From NCBI GenBank assembly GCA_003551215.1, contig PUMD01000085.1, positions 1 through 39,153 of the forward strand: a DNA stretch of 39,153 nt. The letters are read 5' to 3'. The notes under the pieces were generated by a model. It saw only the letters and a program-made list of their open reading frames with translations, made no database searches and was not told the DNA's origin. Shown one piece after another: positions 1 to 7,406 of this stretch; the stretch's first letter is position 1, and each line of letters begins with the position of its first letter. The translations under genes were made by a program, and so were the position numbers. The DNA comes from Clostridia bacterium. GTDB lineage: Bacteria > Bacillota > Sulfobacillia > SLMV01.

Positions 1-576
1 AAAAAAGCCGGTAAAACCCCGTACGTTATAGAAAACAGCAGCGCCACCGCCAGAGGTGCCTTAGGCTACGTCGCCGCCGCACTGGAATTGGTCCGTCAGT
101 GTTTCAGGGAGGACCTTCAGCTGGATCACGTGGCCATACCCGGAGCTATGGCCGGCACCTCATCCGGCTTGGTCGCTGGAGCCGCCCTCCTGGGTCATCC
201 ATTTCACGTCCACGTGATTAATGTCGAGTATCCCGGAGATACACTGGAGAGTCTGATCGACGTGTATACTCAGGGAGTTTTCGACATCTTGAACCTGAGG
301 CCTGCTATACCTGTTGGGGAAGTGATGGAGGTTCATCACTGTTTTTTAGGAGAAGGCTATGCCCAACCGACGACGGAGTCCATCGAGGCACTATTCGATC
401 TCGCCCAGAAAGAGGGTATTTACTCAGAAATTATCTACACCTCAAAGACTCTGGCTGGTCTCACTTCGCTTATAAAGTCAGGTCGAATAACGGCAGCGGA
501 ATCGGCCTGCTTTTGGCATACAGGAGGGATCGGAACTTTGTTTTCTCAGGGCGAGGTCATATGCGATGAGAATTGA
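1..576 (+). CDS. D-cysteine desulfhydrase / ACC deaminase-like PLP enzyme (5' partial)
   Basis: The reading frame is open from base 1 and ends with TGA at 574-576, so the N-terminal part, including the PLP-binding lysine region, lies outside the window. The visible 191 residues start with a segment containing TPYVIENSSA, GALGYVAAALEL and later GTSSGLVAG, the pattern of the fold-type II PLP family that includes D-cysteine desulfhydrase and 1-aminocyclopropane-1-carboxylate deaminase. The C-terminal FWHTGGIGTLF matches the family's usual end. Enzymes of this family release sulfide or ammonia plus a keto acid from small amino acids; the exact substrate cannot be assigned. No terminator with a U-run is visible before purN, only a short ACCGAC/GTCGGT hairpin at 622-636. 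Confidence 0.8.
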   Translation, partial: KKAGKTPYVIENSSATARGALGYVAAALELVRQCFREDLQLDHVAIPGAMAGTSSGLVAGAALLGHPFHVHVINVEYPGDTLESLIDVYTQGVFDILNLRPAIPVGEVMEVHHCFLGEGYAQPTTESIEALFDLAQKEGIYSEIIYTSKTLAGLTSLIKSGRITAAESACFWHTGGIGTLFSQGEVICDEN

Positions 577-725
577 CAACAGAAAAACAAAACATGCACC
601 TAAGGGACCATCCGCCTCGCAACCGACACGGTCGGTCAAGATTCTGTGTTGCCCAAGAACCTTTACGGATTACTCTTAGCCTGAGCTAAATGGAGATAGA
701 TCGGCTGCCAAAGGAGTGAGCGACC

Positions 726-1343
726 ATGAAACTTGCTATTCTTGCCTCACATGGAGGCAGCAACATGCAGGCCATCGTCGACGCCAGCAATTCCGGACAA
801 CTCGATGCTGCTGTAGAGGTTGTCATAAGCAATAACCCTGGCTCTAAGGTGCTGCAGCGTGCTGAGAAAGAGGGAATTCCCTACCACGTAATCAACAGCA
901 ACACCCATCCCGATCTCAATGAGCTGGACCAGGCAATGGTAAATCTTCTGACGGTGGAACACGACGTTGACCTTGTAGTTTTGGCTGGTTACATGAAGAA
1001 GCTGGGCCCCCGGACCTTGAGGTGTTTCTGGGGACGGATAGTCAATATTCATCCGGCACTTCTTCCCAAATTCGGCGGTAAGGGTATGTACGGCGACAAT
1101 GTCCACCGGGCTGTCCTCTCCGCAGGTGAATCTGTTACCGGCGCTACAGTACATGTGGTTACTGAGGAGTACGATGAGGGCCCGATTCTGGCTCAGACCG
1201 AGGTACCCGTCTATGAAGATGATACAGTTGACACTCTGAGGGAGCGCGTACTCCCTGAAGAACACCGACTGTATGTTGAAACTCTGCAGAAAATAGCCCA
1301 GGGCTGCATCCAACTGCCTGACCCCGGAGCACCTCCCGGCTGA
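726..1343 (+). CDS. purN: Phosphoribosylglycinamide formyltransferase
   Basis: 205 residues, the usual PurN length. PurN transfers a formyl group from 10-formyltetrahydrofolate to GAR in purine biosynthesis in the cytosol. The start ATG has AAGGAG eight bases upstream (711-717). The N-terminal MKLAILASHGGSNMQAI is the phosphate-binding segment. The catalytic triad is visible: Asn107 and His109 in IVNIHPALLPKF, and Asp150 in EEYDEGPILAQ. The variant loop FGGKGMYG is common in Firmicutes. No other purine gene adjoins it, which is unusual because purN normally sits in a pur operon; it is followed by a thiamine gene under separate riboswitch control. Confidence 0.93.
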   Translation: MKLAILASHGGSNMQAIVDASNSGQLDAAVEVVISNNPGSKVLQRAEKEGIPYHVINSNTHPDLNELDQAMVNLLTVEHDVDLVVLAGYMKKLGPRTLRCFWGRIVNIHPALLPKFGGKGMYGDNVHRAVLSAGESVTGATVHVVTEEYDEGPILAQTEVPVYEDDTVDTLRERVLPEEHRLYVETLQKIAQGCIQLPDPGAPPG

Positions 1344-1494
1344 ATCAGACGTGAAGAGTCACTGAGAGAACCTTTCATCAGACCGCTGGAGTAGGGGTTA
1401 ACACATCCGGAGCGAGAGGCTTGCTGGCGTTTTTGCCATTTGCTATTGCTGCCAATAGATGATATGAAAAGACTGTGTGTTAAGGTAAAATCGA

Positions 1495-1570
1495 TCGCTG
1501 GGGGCGCCCCTTGCAGGGCTGAGAATGACCCTTGGAACCTGATCCGGATAATGCCGGCGAAGGGAAGCGA
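1495..1570 (+). promoter_or_regulatory. TPP (thi-box) riboswitch aptamer
   Basis: The conserved thi-box elements occur in order: GGGGCGCCCCTTGCAGGGCTGAGA (split here only in description) around 1502-1524 with the CTGAGA core at 1519-1524, ACCTGATCC at 1537-1545, and ATAATGCCGGCGAAGGGA following. The closing helix is TCGCT (1495-1499) with AGCGA (1566-1570). It senses thiamine pyrophosphate and here controls thi4. A weak promoter, TTGCTA-17-TATGAA around 1442-1470, could drive it. Confidence 0.95.
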
Positions 1571-1579
1571 ATCCCTCGG

Positions 1580-1604
1580 GGCCGCCTGCAGGCGGCCATT
1601 TTTG
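1580..1604 (+). terminator. Riboswitch expression-platform terminator
   Basis: A perfect seven-base-pair GC-rich stem, GGCCGCC-TGCA-GGCGGCC (1580-1597), is followed directly by ATTTTTG. It lies ten bases after the TPP aptamer and about 60 bases before the thi4 start, the arrangement expected for transcription attenuation when TPP is bound. Confidence 0.85.
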
Positions 1605-1665
1605 TGGTTAACTACTGCAGAAGCAAGCCCAGCGATCCCCACAACATCGCAGGGAGGAGATATCA

Positions 1666-2445
1666 ATGCTCGAGGAAAAGACCATCTCGCGTGCGATCAT
1701 CAGAAGCTACACAGAAGAGCTATGTGAGTACCTGAACACACAGGTAGCCATTGTTGGAGGTGGCCCCTCAGGACTGACGGCAGCCTATTACCTGGCTTCA
1801 GCTGGGATAAAGACTGCCCTTTTCGAACGTCGCCTCTCGCCTGGTGGCGGCATGTGGGGGGGCGGTATGTTGTTTAACAAGATCGTTGTACAGGAATCGG
1901 CTCTTGAAATACTGCAGGACGTAGACGTTTGCTATGACCACTTCGAAGGGGAGTATTACGTTTCCGATGCAGTGCAGGCGGTCAGCGGCCTGACATCATC
2001 TGCATGTAAGGCCGGAGCCAAGATTTTCAACTGCCTGACAGCCGAGGATGTTCTGCTCGATCCACAAAAGCCGAGAGTCAAGGGCGTAGTCCTCAACTGG
2101 TCAGCAGTTGAAATGGCCCAGCTGCACGTCGACCCACTGACTGTCGAGGCTGATTATGTCATCGACGGAACCGGTCACGATACCGATGTAGTCAAAGAAC
2201 TGGTCGGCCGAAACGGTGTGCAGTTGGATACAGAAAGCGGGAAAATTGAGGGAGAACATTCGATGGCTTCACACCAGGCAGAAATTGATACACTGAGTAA
2301 CACACGGGAGATATTCCCGGGTCTTTACGTGGTGGGCATGGCCTGCAATGCAGTGCACGGTTCGTACAGAATGGGGCCGATATTCGGCGGCATGCTTCAG
2401 TCGGGTAAAAAAGCAGCCGAAGCGATAGCCAAAAAGCTACTATAA
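1666..2445 (+). CDS. thi4: Thi4-family thiazole synthase, sulfide-dependent type
   Basis: 259 residues, cytosolic, NAD-binding. Thi4 makes the adenylated thiazole moiety of thiamine from NAD and glycine. The Rossmann motif AIVGGGPSG is at 28-36, with PGGGMWGGGMLF at 59-70 and the C-terminal YVVGMACNAVHGSYRMGPIF typical of the family. Suicide Thi4 enzymes carry a sulfur-donor cysteine in the NW..V...H..C segment; here that position is His154 in NWSAVEMAQLHVDP, as in the methanogen enzymes that use free sulfide and turn over catalytically. The start ATG has GGGAGGAG at 1652-1659. The TPP riboswitch and terminator upstream fit the thiamine role. No other thiamine gene is present. Confidence 0.93.
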   Translation: MLEEKTISRAIIRSYTEELCEYLNTQVAIVGGGPSGLTAAYYLASAGIKTALFERRLSPGGGMWGGGMLFNKIVVQESALEILQDVDVCYDHFEGEYYVSDAVQAVSGLTSSACKAGAKIFNCLTAEDVLLDPQKPRVKGVVLNWSAVEMAQLHVDPLTVEADYVIDGTGHDTDVVKELVGRNGVQLDTESGKIEGEHSMASHQAEIDTLSNTREIFPGLYVVGMACNAVHGSYRMGPIFGGMLQSGKKAAEAIAKKLL

Positions 2446-2474
2446 AGAGGAGCACGCACATACCAGATGGGGTG

Positions 2475-2498
2475 CGGAAGGCGGATATCCGCCTTCCG
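2475..2498. terminator. Perfect 24-base palindrome between convergent genes
   Basis: CGGAAGGCGGAT is followed immediately by its exact reverse complement. It lies between the ends of thi4 and the csoR-like gene, so it could act as a stem-loop terminator in both directions. There is no clear U-run on either side, so the terminator call is an inference from position and stem strength. Confidence 0.5.
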
Positions 2499-2580
2499 AA
2501 TCCCGTCAACGAGGCTGCAGGCAGCGCAGGGCCGTTTGCCCAAAGCAGCGTCATCATCGCGCACTCTCGTAAAAGTTATG

Positions 2581-2859
2581 CTAGAATCTTGTGTTAATCA
2601 GCAGACCCGCCACCCGCTTTAAGGCGTCTTCCTCTCCCCCTTCACTGTCACGGCTTTGCTCAAGACACTCCCGAAGGAAGTGAACCACCACCAGTTTTGT
2701 GGCGCTTTCCAGAGCCGAGTGGACTGCACTCAGCTGACCAACGATCTTCTCACAGTCGGGATTCTCGCAATCCAGCATCCTCATTACTCCGCGAACCTGT
2801 CCTTCCAGTCGGGAAAGCCGGTTTAGAATATCCTTGCGCGCAGCCTCTGATTCGTTCAT
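2581..2859 (-). CDS. CsoR/FrmR/RcnR-family metal- or sulfur-sensing repressor
   Basis: 92 residues, all-helical family fold: LNRLSRLEGQVRGVMRML is the hallmark N-terminal helix. Candidate sensor residues are Cys36 (NPDC), His60 and Cys65 (VVVHFLREC). In copper-sensing CsoR the His is four residues before the second Cys; here it is five, aligning better with the His of FrmR/RcnR, so the inducer is uncertain among Cu(I), other metals, aldehydes and persulfides. The ATG has AAAGGAG about seven bases upstream. It is the second gene of an operon, 17 bases after the polyferredoxin gene, and probably autoregulates through the palindrome at 3674-3691. Confidence 0.88.
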   Translation of the reverse strand: MNESEAARKDILNRLSRLEGQVRGVMRMLDCENPDCEKIVGQLSAVHSALESATKLVVVHFLRECLEQSRDSEGGEEDALKRVAGLLINTRF

Positions 2860-2876
2860 CTTCTTTCTCCTTTCTA

Positions 2877-3644
2877 TCAGCCAGCCTTTCGCCTCTGGGC
2901 ACCACCTGCACGATCTGTCCTTTCATCAAATGTCTCCTGTTGGAGCAATCCAGGGGGGCAGTTCTCTGCACATACGCCGCAGCGAATGCAATCGCCGTCT
3001 TTGAATCTCCCGGAGTCATCAGCATCAATATAGGGCTCTAGCTGCATGGGGCACACACTTGCACAAAGACCACACTCCCGGCAATCCTGCGGTTGGGTCA
3101 AACGCAGCATGATATCCGTACGATAATTACGATTCAAAGCCCGCCCAAGCCTGTACATAAGCACCTGAAAGGTACCCATCGGGCAGAACACGCACCACGC
3201 CCGTGGGCTTACGAATACCGCAAGTATTGTGCCGACCACTGTTACAACCAGGTAATTCATGACGAAAATGTAGCCCAACCTCTCGTAGAATCCAAGGGAA
3301 CCCCACCCGGCAAAGACCGTTAAAAGACGATTTGATAGCATGAAAGCAAACCAGCAAAAAGCTATCGCTTTGATGATCTTTGCTCGAAGAATTCGGGGGA
3401 TTTTTCTATTTGCACTGAACCTCATCAGTATTCCGTCGAATAGACTTCCGTGAGGACAGAAATTCCCACACCAATATTTCCCCCTAATGAAGCCCATGAC
3501 CGCAAGAGAAAGCATCACGGGAATCATCAGCAGACCCAGATGCGGATACCACAGTCCTCCCACGGCGACCAATGGAATGAACAACCAGGCGTATTTTCTG
3601 AAAGGGGTGAGAATCCGTTGCGTCTTTCGATACAGAAGCGACAT
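2877..3644 (-). CDS. NapH/CcoG-like membrane 4Fe-4S protein
   Basis: 255 residues with about four to five membrane helices and two kinds of cysteine motif. In-membrane CX3CP/CX2CP motifs are WCGNFCPHG (Cys59, Cys63) and WCVFCPMG (Cys151, Cys154). The C-terminal cytosolic part has two ferredoxin clusters: Cys188/191/194/198 (CRECGLCASVCP) and Cys219/222/225/229 (CIRCGVCAENCP). Family members pass electrons across the membrane or reduce copper during maturation. The start ATG has AAGGAAGGAG upstream. It leads an operon with the CsoR-family repressor, behind a clear promoter and operator, so expression is expected to rise when the repressor is induced. A metal- or sulfur-responsive redox role is inferred. 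Confidence 0.85.
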   Translation of the reverse strand: MSLLYRKTQRILTPFRKYAWLFIPLVAVGGLWYPHLGLLMIPVMLSLAVMGFIRGKYWCGNFCPHGSLFDGILMRFSANRKIPRILRAKIIKAIAFCWFAFMLSNRLLTVFAGWGSLGFYERLGYIFVMNYLVVTVVGTILAVFVSPRAWCVFCPMGTFQVLMYRLGRALNRNYRTDIMLRLTQPQDCRECGLCASVCPMQLEPYIDADDSGRFKDGDCIRCGVCAENCPPGLLQQETFDERTDRAGGAQRRKAG

Positions 3645-3673
3645 AAAACACTCTCCTTCCTTTACCTCCGCTG

Positions 3674-3691
3674 TATACCCTGGGGGGTATA
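3674..3691. promoter_or_regulatory. CsoR-type operator
   Basis: TATACCC-TGGG-GGGTATA is an inverted repeat of the kind bound by CsoR/CstR repressors (ATACCC...GGGTAT with a G/C-rich centre). It lies immediately downstream of the -10 box of the polyferredoxin-csoR promoter, where a bound repressor would block transcription start. Confidence 0.8.
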
Positions 3692-3696
3692 TGTTA

Positions 3697-3726
3697 ATTC
3701 TAACCTCTCCCTCTGCGTTTAGTCAA
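3697..3726 (-). promoter_or_regulatory. Promoter of the polyferredoxin-csoR operon
   Basis: On the minus strand TTGACT (3726-3721) is followed after 18 bases by TAGAAT (3702-3697), each matching the sigma-A consensus at five of six positions. Transcription would start at the edge of the CsoR operator. Confidence 0.7.
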
Positions 3727-3830
3727 AGGCGACTTTATGCAAAGCACCAAACCAGCCAGGGCCCAGAGAAAGGGCCTTAAAACGAGGATGTCTTTTGGTA
3801 TCCTTGGGGTACGAGCAGGAGGTACTCGTT

Positions 3831-5030
3831 ATGGACGGCAATGCAAAAGCAGCTCAACCAGCCTGGCAGCCACGGATGATTATCATATTAATCATGGGAG
3901 GTTTCGGAGTGATGGGAGGCGGCTTGCTGGCTCCGGCTTTGCCTTCACTCGTCGAGCCGTTTTCGGTGAGCGAGACATCCGTTGGGCTGGTATTGGGAGT
4001 TTACACCTTTGCCGCTGCTGCAAGCCTTCCCTTCACCGGCCTCCTCATTGATTCTCTAGGGCGGCGCCCAGTTGCTATCGGGTGTCTGACCGTAGACGGC
4101 CTTTTTGGGCTGCTGTGCCTCGCTGCTCCCACTTTTGAAATTCTACTTGTATTGCGGTTTATGCAGGGTATCGGTATAGCTGGTCTCATTCCGGTGGCAA
4201 TGACAGTGATATCTGACTGGTATTCAGGCGACAATAGGCTGCATATGATGGGTCTGCTCAGCAGCACCATATCTTTCAGCGCCGTAATCATACCACTTAT
4301 AGGCGGTCTGCTGGCAGGCATGAGCTGGCGGCATCCTTTCGGAGTTTACGGGCTATCACTGCTGCTTGCCCTGCTTTACTATATCTGGATCCCGGAAACT
4401 GCAGGCCTGGGCAGGACTGCTACACTGCTCTGTCAGGCGGAAAGGCACGTTGCCAATCTCAAACTTGCGCTGAAGATGCGCCCGGTACAGGTGATATTCG
4501 CTCACTGCCTGGTCATGTACTTCTCGCTGTATGCAGTGGTCACCTTTTTGCCTATTGTTCTGTCGTCTATCCATAAGCTGCACGGCCCGGCTGCCGGTAT
4601 CGCCCTCTCCCTGCAGGGCGTGATCGCGACGTTAATGGCCTCTCAGGCGGTGAAAGTGAAACGAATTCTTCCCTATACAGGCAGGCTCCTGCTGGGCTTT
4701 GCACTCATCTCAGCTGCTCTCACAGCAATATCTCTGCACGGAAGCATCGGAGGCCTTGCCCTCAGTATCGTACTCTTTGGAACAGGCATGGGAGTACTGC
4801 AGCCGACAGTCTACAATCAGACAACAACTGTCGCCGACGAAGAACTCACCGGTTCCATCGTATCTTTGTTCAATACAGTCAAATTCATCGGCATGACACT
4901 GGCTCCGGTTCTGTTGGGATTTGCACATCGCTGCTGGAGCATAAAAGGAGTATTTGCTGTCAGTGGTATTGCTTCCCTTCTGTGGCTGCTTTTGCACCTT
5001 GTATCACAGAACTGCCGTCGTCAGCCGTAG
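3831..5030 (+). CDS. MFS transporter (12-helix drug/metabolite efflux type)
   Basis: 399 residues, strongly hydrophobic with about twelve helices and a short soluble N-terminus. The loop after helix 2 has the MFS motif A pattern, GLLIDSLGRRPVAIG, and helix 4 has LRFMQGIGIAGLIPVAM. These features fit the drug:proton antiporter-like families; the substrate cannot be told. The ATG at 3831 is chosen because AGGAGG (3818-3823) sits about eight bases upstream; an in-frame TTG at 3795 has no such site. It is divergent from the CsoR-controlled operon, and about 140 bases separate it from that operator, so co-regulation is possible but unproven. Confidence 0.85.
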   Translation: MDGNAKAAQPAWQPRMIIILIMGGFGVMGGGLLAPALPSLVEPFSVSETSVGLVLGVYTFAAAASLPFTGLLIDSLGRRPVAIGCLTVDGLFGLLCLAAPTFEILLVLRFMQGIGIAGLIPVAMTVISDWYSGDNRLHMMGLLSSTISFSAVIIPLIGGLLAGMSWRHPFGVYGLSLLLALLYYIWIPETAGLGRTATLLCQAERHVANLKLALKMRPVQVIFAHCLVMYFSLYAVVTFLPIVLSSIHKLHGPAAGIALSLQGVIATLMASQAVKVKRILPYTGRLLLGFALISAALTAISLHGSIGGLALSIVLFGTGMGVLQPTVYNQTTTVADEELTGSIVSLFNTVKFIGMTLAPVLLGFAHRCWSIKGVFAVSGIASLLWLLLHLVSQNCRRQP

Positions 5031-5187
5031 ATGAACCGCAGCCAAGCCCCCTGCCCCGGAGGGTATCTTCCGCCTGCTGCAGCAAAATAGTCGCTTCTGG
5101 CGTACTGCCGGCAGGGAGCCAACCGGCCTTTTCTAAGCTGCCAGGTCGTCGGCCGAAAGAAGCATACCAGCCCTGAGGCTTTCGTGA

Positions 5188-5193
5188 TATGAT
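5188..5193 (+). promoter_or_regulatory. Candidate extended -10 promoter box
   Basis: TGATATGAT has the TGn extension plus TATGAT (five of six). It lies about 50 bases ahead of the TTG start of the kinase-like gene. The -35 region is weak. Confidence 0.4.
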
Positions 5194-5243
5194 CTGGAGT
5201 ACCAAGACCTTGAGCTTTTGTCAGGATAAGGAGAGATATCACG

Positions 5244-5981
5244 TTGTCCGCCACTTCTGCTGACGCATTAGGCGCGCTTTTGGTGTTCGGATATTATGCC
5301 CTTCTGGCTGCGGCGATAATGCTGCTCAGTCGGCTCTTCAGTGCACCTAAAGAAATCGTGCGTAAGACCTATCACCTCATGTGCAGTGGCAGTATATTTT
5401 TGCTGCTTTACTGCTTTCGGCGCTGGTGGGCAGCCGTGCTGGTGGCCGGAGCTTTGTTCATCACTGCCTACCTGCTCATGCCGGTGCTGGAGAAGATACC
5501 TGCCTTCCGGTTCATACGGCGTGCTTACCAGGACGGCGAGATCCGCCGGCAGATACTTTCGGTGCTGGGCATTTTCCTGCTGATGATTGCTGTCTTTTGG
5601 GGTGTCCTGGGGCCTGATGGCAGGCTGCACGCAGCAGTGGGCTTTGTCGCCTGGGGAGCAGGTGACGCCCTTGCCGGTATTGTCGGAAAACGCTTTGGAA
5701 AAACCAGACGGTGGTTTTCCTCATTTGCCCCAAAGACAGTGGAAGGCACCCTGGCCATGATTGCCGCCTCATTTTTCGCAATATTTATCACCTTGACCGT
5801 TCTCACTTCGCTTTCAATATGGGCCAGGCTGCCACTGGCCGTAACCCTTGCCTGGGCGGCCGCAGCAGCTGAACTTGTCACCAGCAGAGGCTGGGATACC
5901 GTGTCGGTTCCACCAACAGTGGCAATTCTGTCGTTTTGGCTTATGCCTGTGTTCAACGGGCTGGTGGCACCATGGGTATAG
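5244..5981 (+). CDS. CTP-dependent polyprenol/phytol/dolichol kinase-like membrane protein
   Basis: 245 residues with about seven membrane helices. Sequence marks of the SEC59/DGK1/VTE5 superfamily are present in order: VRKTYHLMCSG (about residues 38-48), GDALAGIVGKRFGK (about 140-153), KTVEGTLAM (about 162-170) and WDTVSVPP near the end. Relatives phosphorylate long-chain isoprenoid alcohols with CTP and are often mis-named phosphatidate cytidylyltransferases. The start is TTG, with AAGGAGA nine bases upstream. The next gene overlaps the end by ten bases, which points to translational coupling. The substrate is not determinable from sequence. Confidence 0.82.
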   Translation: MSATSADALGALLVFGYYALLAAAIMLLSRLFSAPKEIVRKTYHLMCSGSIFLLLYCFRRWWAAVLVAGALFITAYLLMPVLEKIPAFRFIRRAYQDGEIRRQILSVLGIFLLMIAVFWGVLGPDGRLHAAVGFVAWGAGDALAGIVGKRFGKTRRWFSSFAPKTVEGTLAMIAASFFAIFITLTVLTSLSIWARLPLAVTLAWAAAAAELVTSRGWDTVSVPPTVAILSFWLMPVFNGLVAPWV

Positions 5982-6646
5982 AAGGCGGCAAGAAGCATTC
6001 CAGCAAGGTACAAAAGCAAAAAGAGCGAACCTTGCGTGCAGCATGGATGATCAGCCTGAGTGCTCCGGTGGCCACGGCTGCCGCTTACTATCTGGGCCGG
6101 TCCACAGTCCAGTTGGCAGACTTTTTTCGAAGAAGCAGCGAACTGGTAGCTTTGTTTCTTGCCTGGTGGATATTCAGAAAGACTCACGTTCAACCCTCAA
6201 CTGCACGAGAGCAGGTTCGCCTGGAGAACCTCTGCAGCTTACTGATCGCCTCTGTGATGCTTCTGTCATGTGCGTTGATAGCCTACAATTCCTACCTGCG
6301 CTTCATCGAACCGGCTCCCCTGGGGACAGTCCTTCCCGGACTGGTTGTCCCCCTGGGTGGCCTGGCCGTCAACGGATGGTTCTGGCGTAAAGGCTCACTG
6401 CTGGCAAGGCAAGAATCCACTCCTGTGGTGGAGTCTCAATGGCGTCTGTGCCGGGCCAAAGCTGTGCTGGATCTCTGCGTACTCAGCACCCTGATATGTA
6501 CCCTTGCTTTGGGTCCTGGTTTGCAATCACGCTATATCGACTTGGCCGGAGCAGCAGCAATCGGTGTTTTCCTCATAGTATCAGCATACCAAATAGGGTT
6601 GAAGGCTTTGCATGCTCTGCGGAACTCAGATCATCGCCAAACATGA
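5972..6646 (+). CDS. CDF-like membrane protein lacking canonical metal ligands
   Basis: 224 residues with about six helices and no C-terminal metal-binding domain. The layout resembles the transmembrane half of cation diffusion facilitators: LADFFRRSSELVA (48-60) stands where ADxxHSxxD is expected, VRLENLCSL (82-90) where the GxxRxE loop is expected, and CRAKAVLDLCVLSTL (160-174) where the second HxxxD site is expected. The His and most Asp ligands are replaced, so zinc transport by the known mechanism is doubtful. The ATG lies inside the end of the kinase-like gene (ten-base overlap), chosen over an in-frame upstream ATG at 5936 because of this coupling. Function unknown; partner of the lipid kinase by context. 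Confidence 0.7.
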   Translation: MGIEGGKKHSSKVQKQKERTLRAAWMISLSAPVATAAAYYLGRSTVQLADFFRRSSELVALFLAWWIFRKTHVQPSTAREQVRLENLCSLLIASVMLLSCALIAYNSYLRFIEPAPLGTVLPGLVVPLGGLAVNGWFWRKGSLLARQESTPVVESQWRLCRAKAVLDLCVLSTLICTLALGPGLQSRYIDLAGAAAIGVFLIVSAYQIGLKALHALRNSDHRQT

Positions 6647-6703
6647 ACGACTGAACAGGCAGTGCACTCCGGAAGTATCTTTAACGAGGGGGTTGTCTGA
6701 ACT

Positions 6704-7063
6704 ATGGTTGACCTTCTGCAAAGAACCATCGAGGAGTATGACACCAACCGGTTTGTGACCCGCTCATGGGTAGTCAGACACAATGATGAGATCACCTTCG
6801 AGCGGTTAGTCAGCCAGCTGCGGCGACGGGCCCGGGAGCACAACACCGCCTTGAGCGCAGAAGACGTCAGGGATTTTGAGAATGGAAATTGGGTAGTTCT
6901 GTACTTGTTTGACCACGACGCAGTGCTCATCAAAGCAGGTCGTGATGAACTGCACCTGCAAAAGCAACCGGTCTGGCTTGAAGGTCCTATTGATATCCTG
7001 CCTGGTGAGACCGCGCTTTGGTACAAAGAGCAGATAATGGCAGCTGCGCAGGACCGTCCCTGA
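6704..7063 (+). CDS. Unrecognised 119-residue soluble protein
   Basis: I do not recognise this protein. It is soluble, with an N-terminal half rich in charged residues (SQLRRRAREHNTALSAEDV) and a C-terminal half with beta-like stretches (WVVLYLFDHDAVLIKAG, KQPVWLEGPIDILPG). No cysteine motif, signal peptide or membrane segment is visible. The ATG has a purine-rich GAGGGGG about eleven bases upstream. It follows the CDF-like gene by 57 bases on the same strand, so it may be in the same transcript. Codon use resembles the neighbours, supporting a real gene. Confidence 0.65.
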   Translation: MVDLLQRTIEEYDTNRFVTRSWVVRHNDEITFERLVSQLRRRAREHNTALSAEDVRDFENGNWVVLYLFDHDAVLIKAGRDELHLQKQPVWLEGPIDILPGETALWYKEQIMAAAQDRP

Positions 7064-7406
7064 CTCATATTCAAAAAAATCTTCTGATGCACCAACCCTG
7101 CAGCGACCGCCGCAGAAGAAGGCCCAACCCTACTGGACTCCCTGAGCCTGGCATCCAGATTGGTCTAATTATTGGAAGTATGTCCCGACTCCCACCAGGG
7201 GCCTGGGTCGAATTGTCGCTGAGTGACAGTAGTGGTATTATTTATCCAAGATCAGGCTGACAATCCAACTGTCCCCAAGGGGAAATGCGGCTGGGTGATA
7301 CCCACTCGGGTAAGGGCTTTTTACTCGACCGCAGTGAATCCTTCATGTTGACAGCGCTGGATAAGACCGCAATAAGTTCATGCAAACCGCTGAGAGGGTG
7401 GCCTAA
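7064..7406 (+). other. Intergenic stretch with a weak promoter candidate
   Basis: No convincing gene or structured RNA is seen in these 343 bases. TTGACA at 7348-7353 is perfect, but after 17 bases only AATAAG follows (7371-7376), a poor -10 box. It could drive the downstream membrane protein gene. Confidence 0.35.

Noticed and set aside
747..1313. 188-residue minus-strand frame opposite purN.
   Set aside because: purN has intact catalytic motifs and a ribosome site; the antisense frame has neither motif nor signals.
1440..1727. Plus-strand frames across the TPP riboswitch.
   Set aside because: The region is a clear thi-box aptamer plus terminator, so the frames are incidental.
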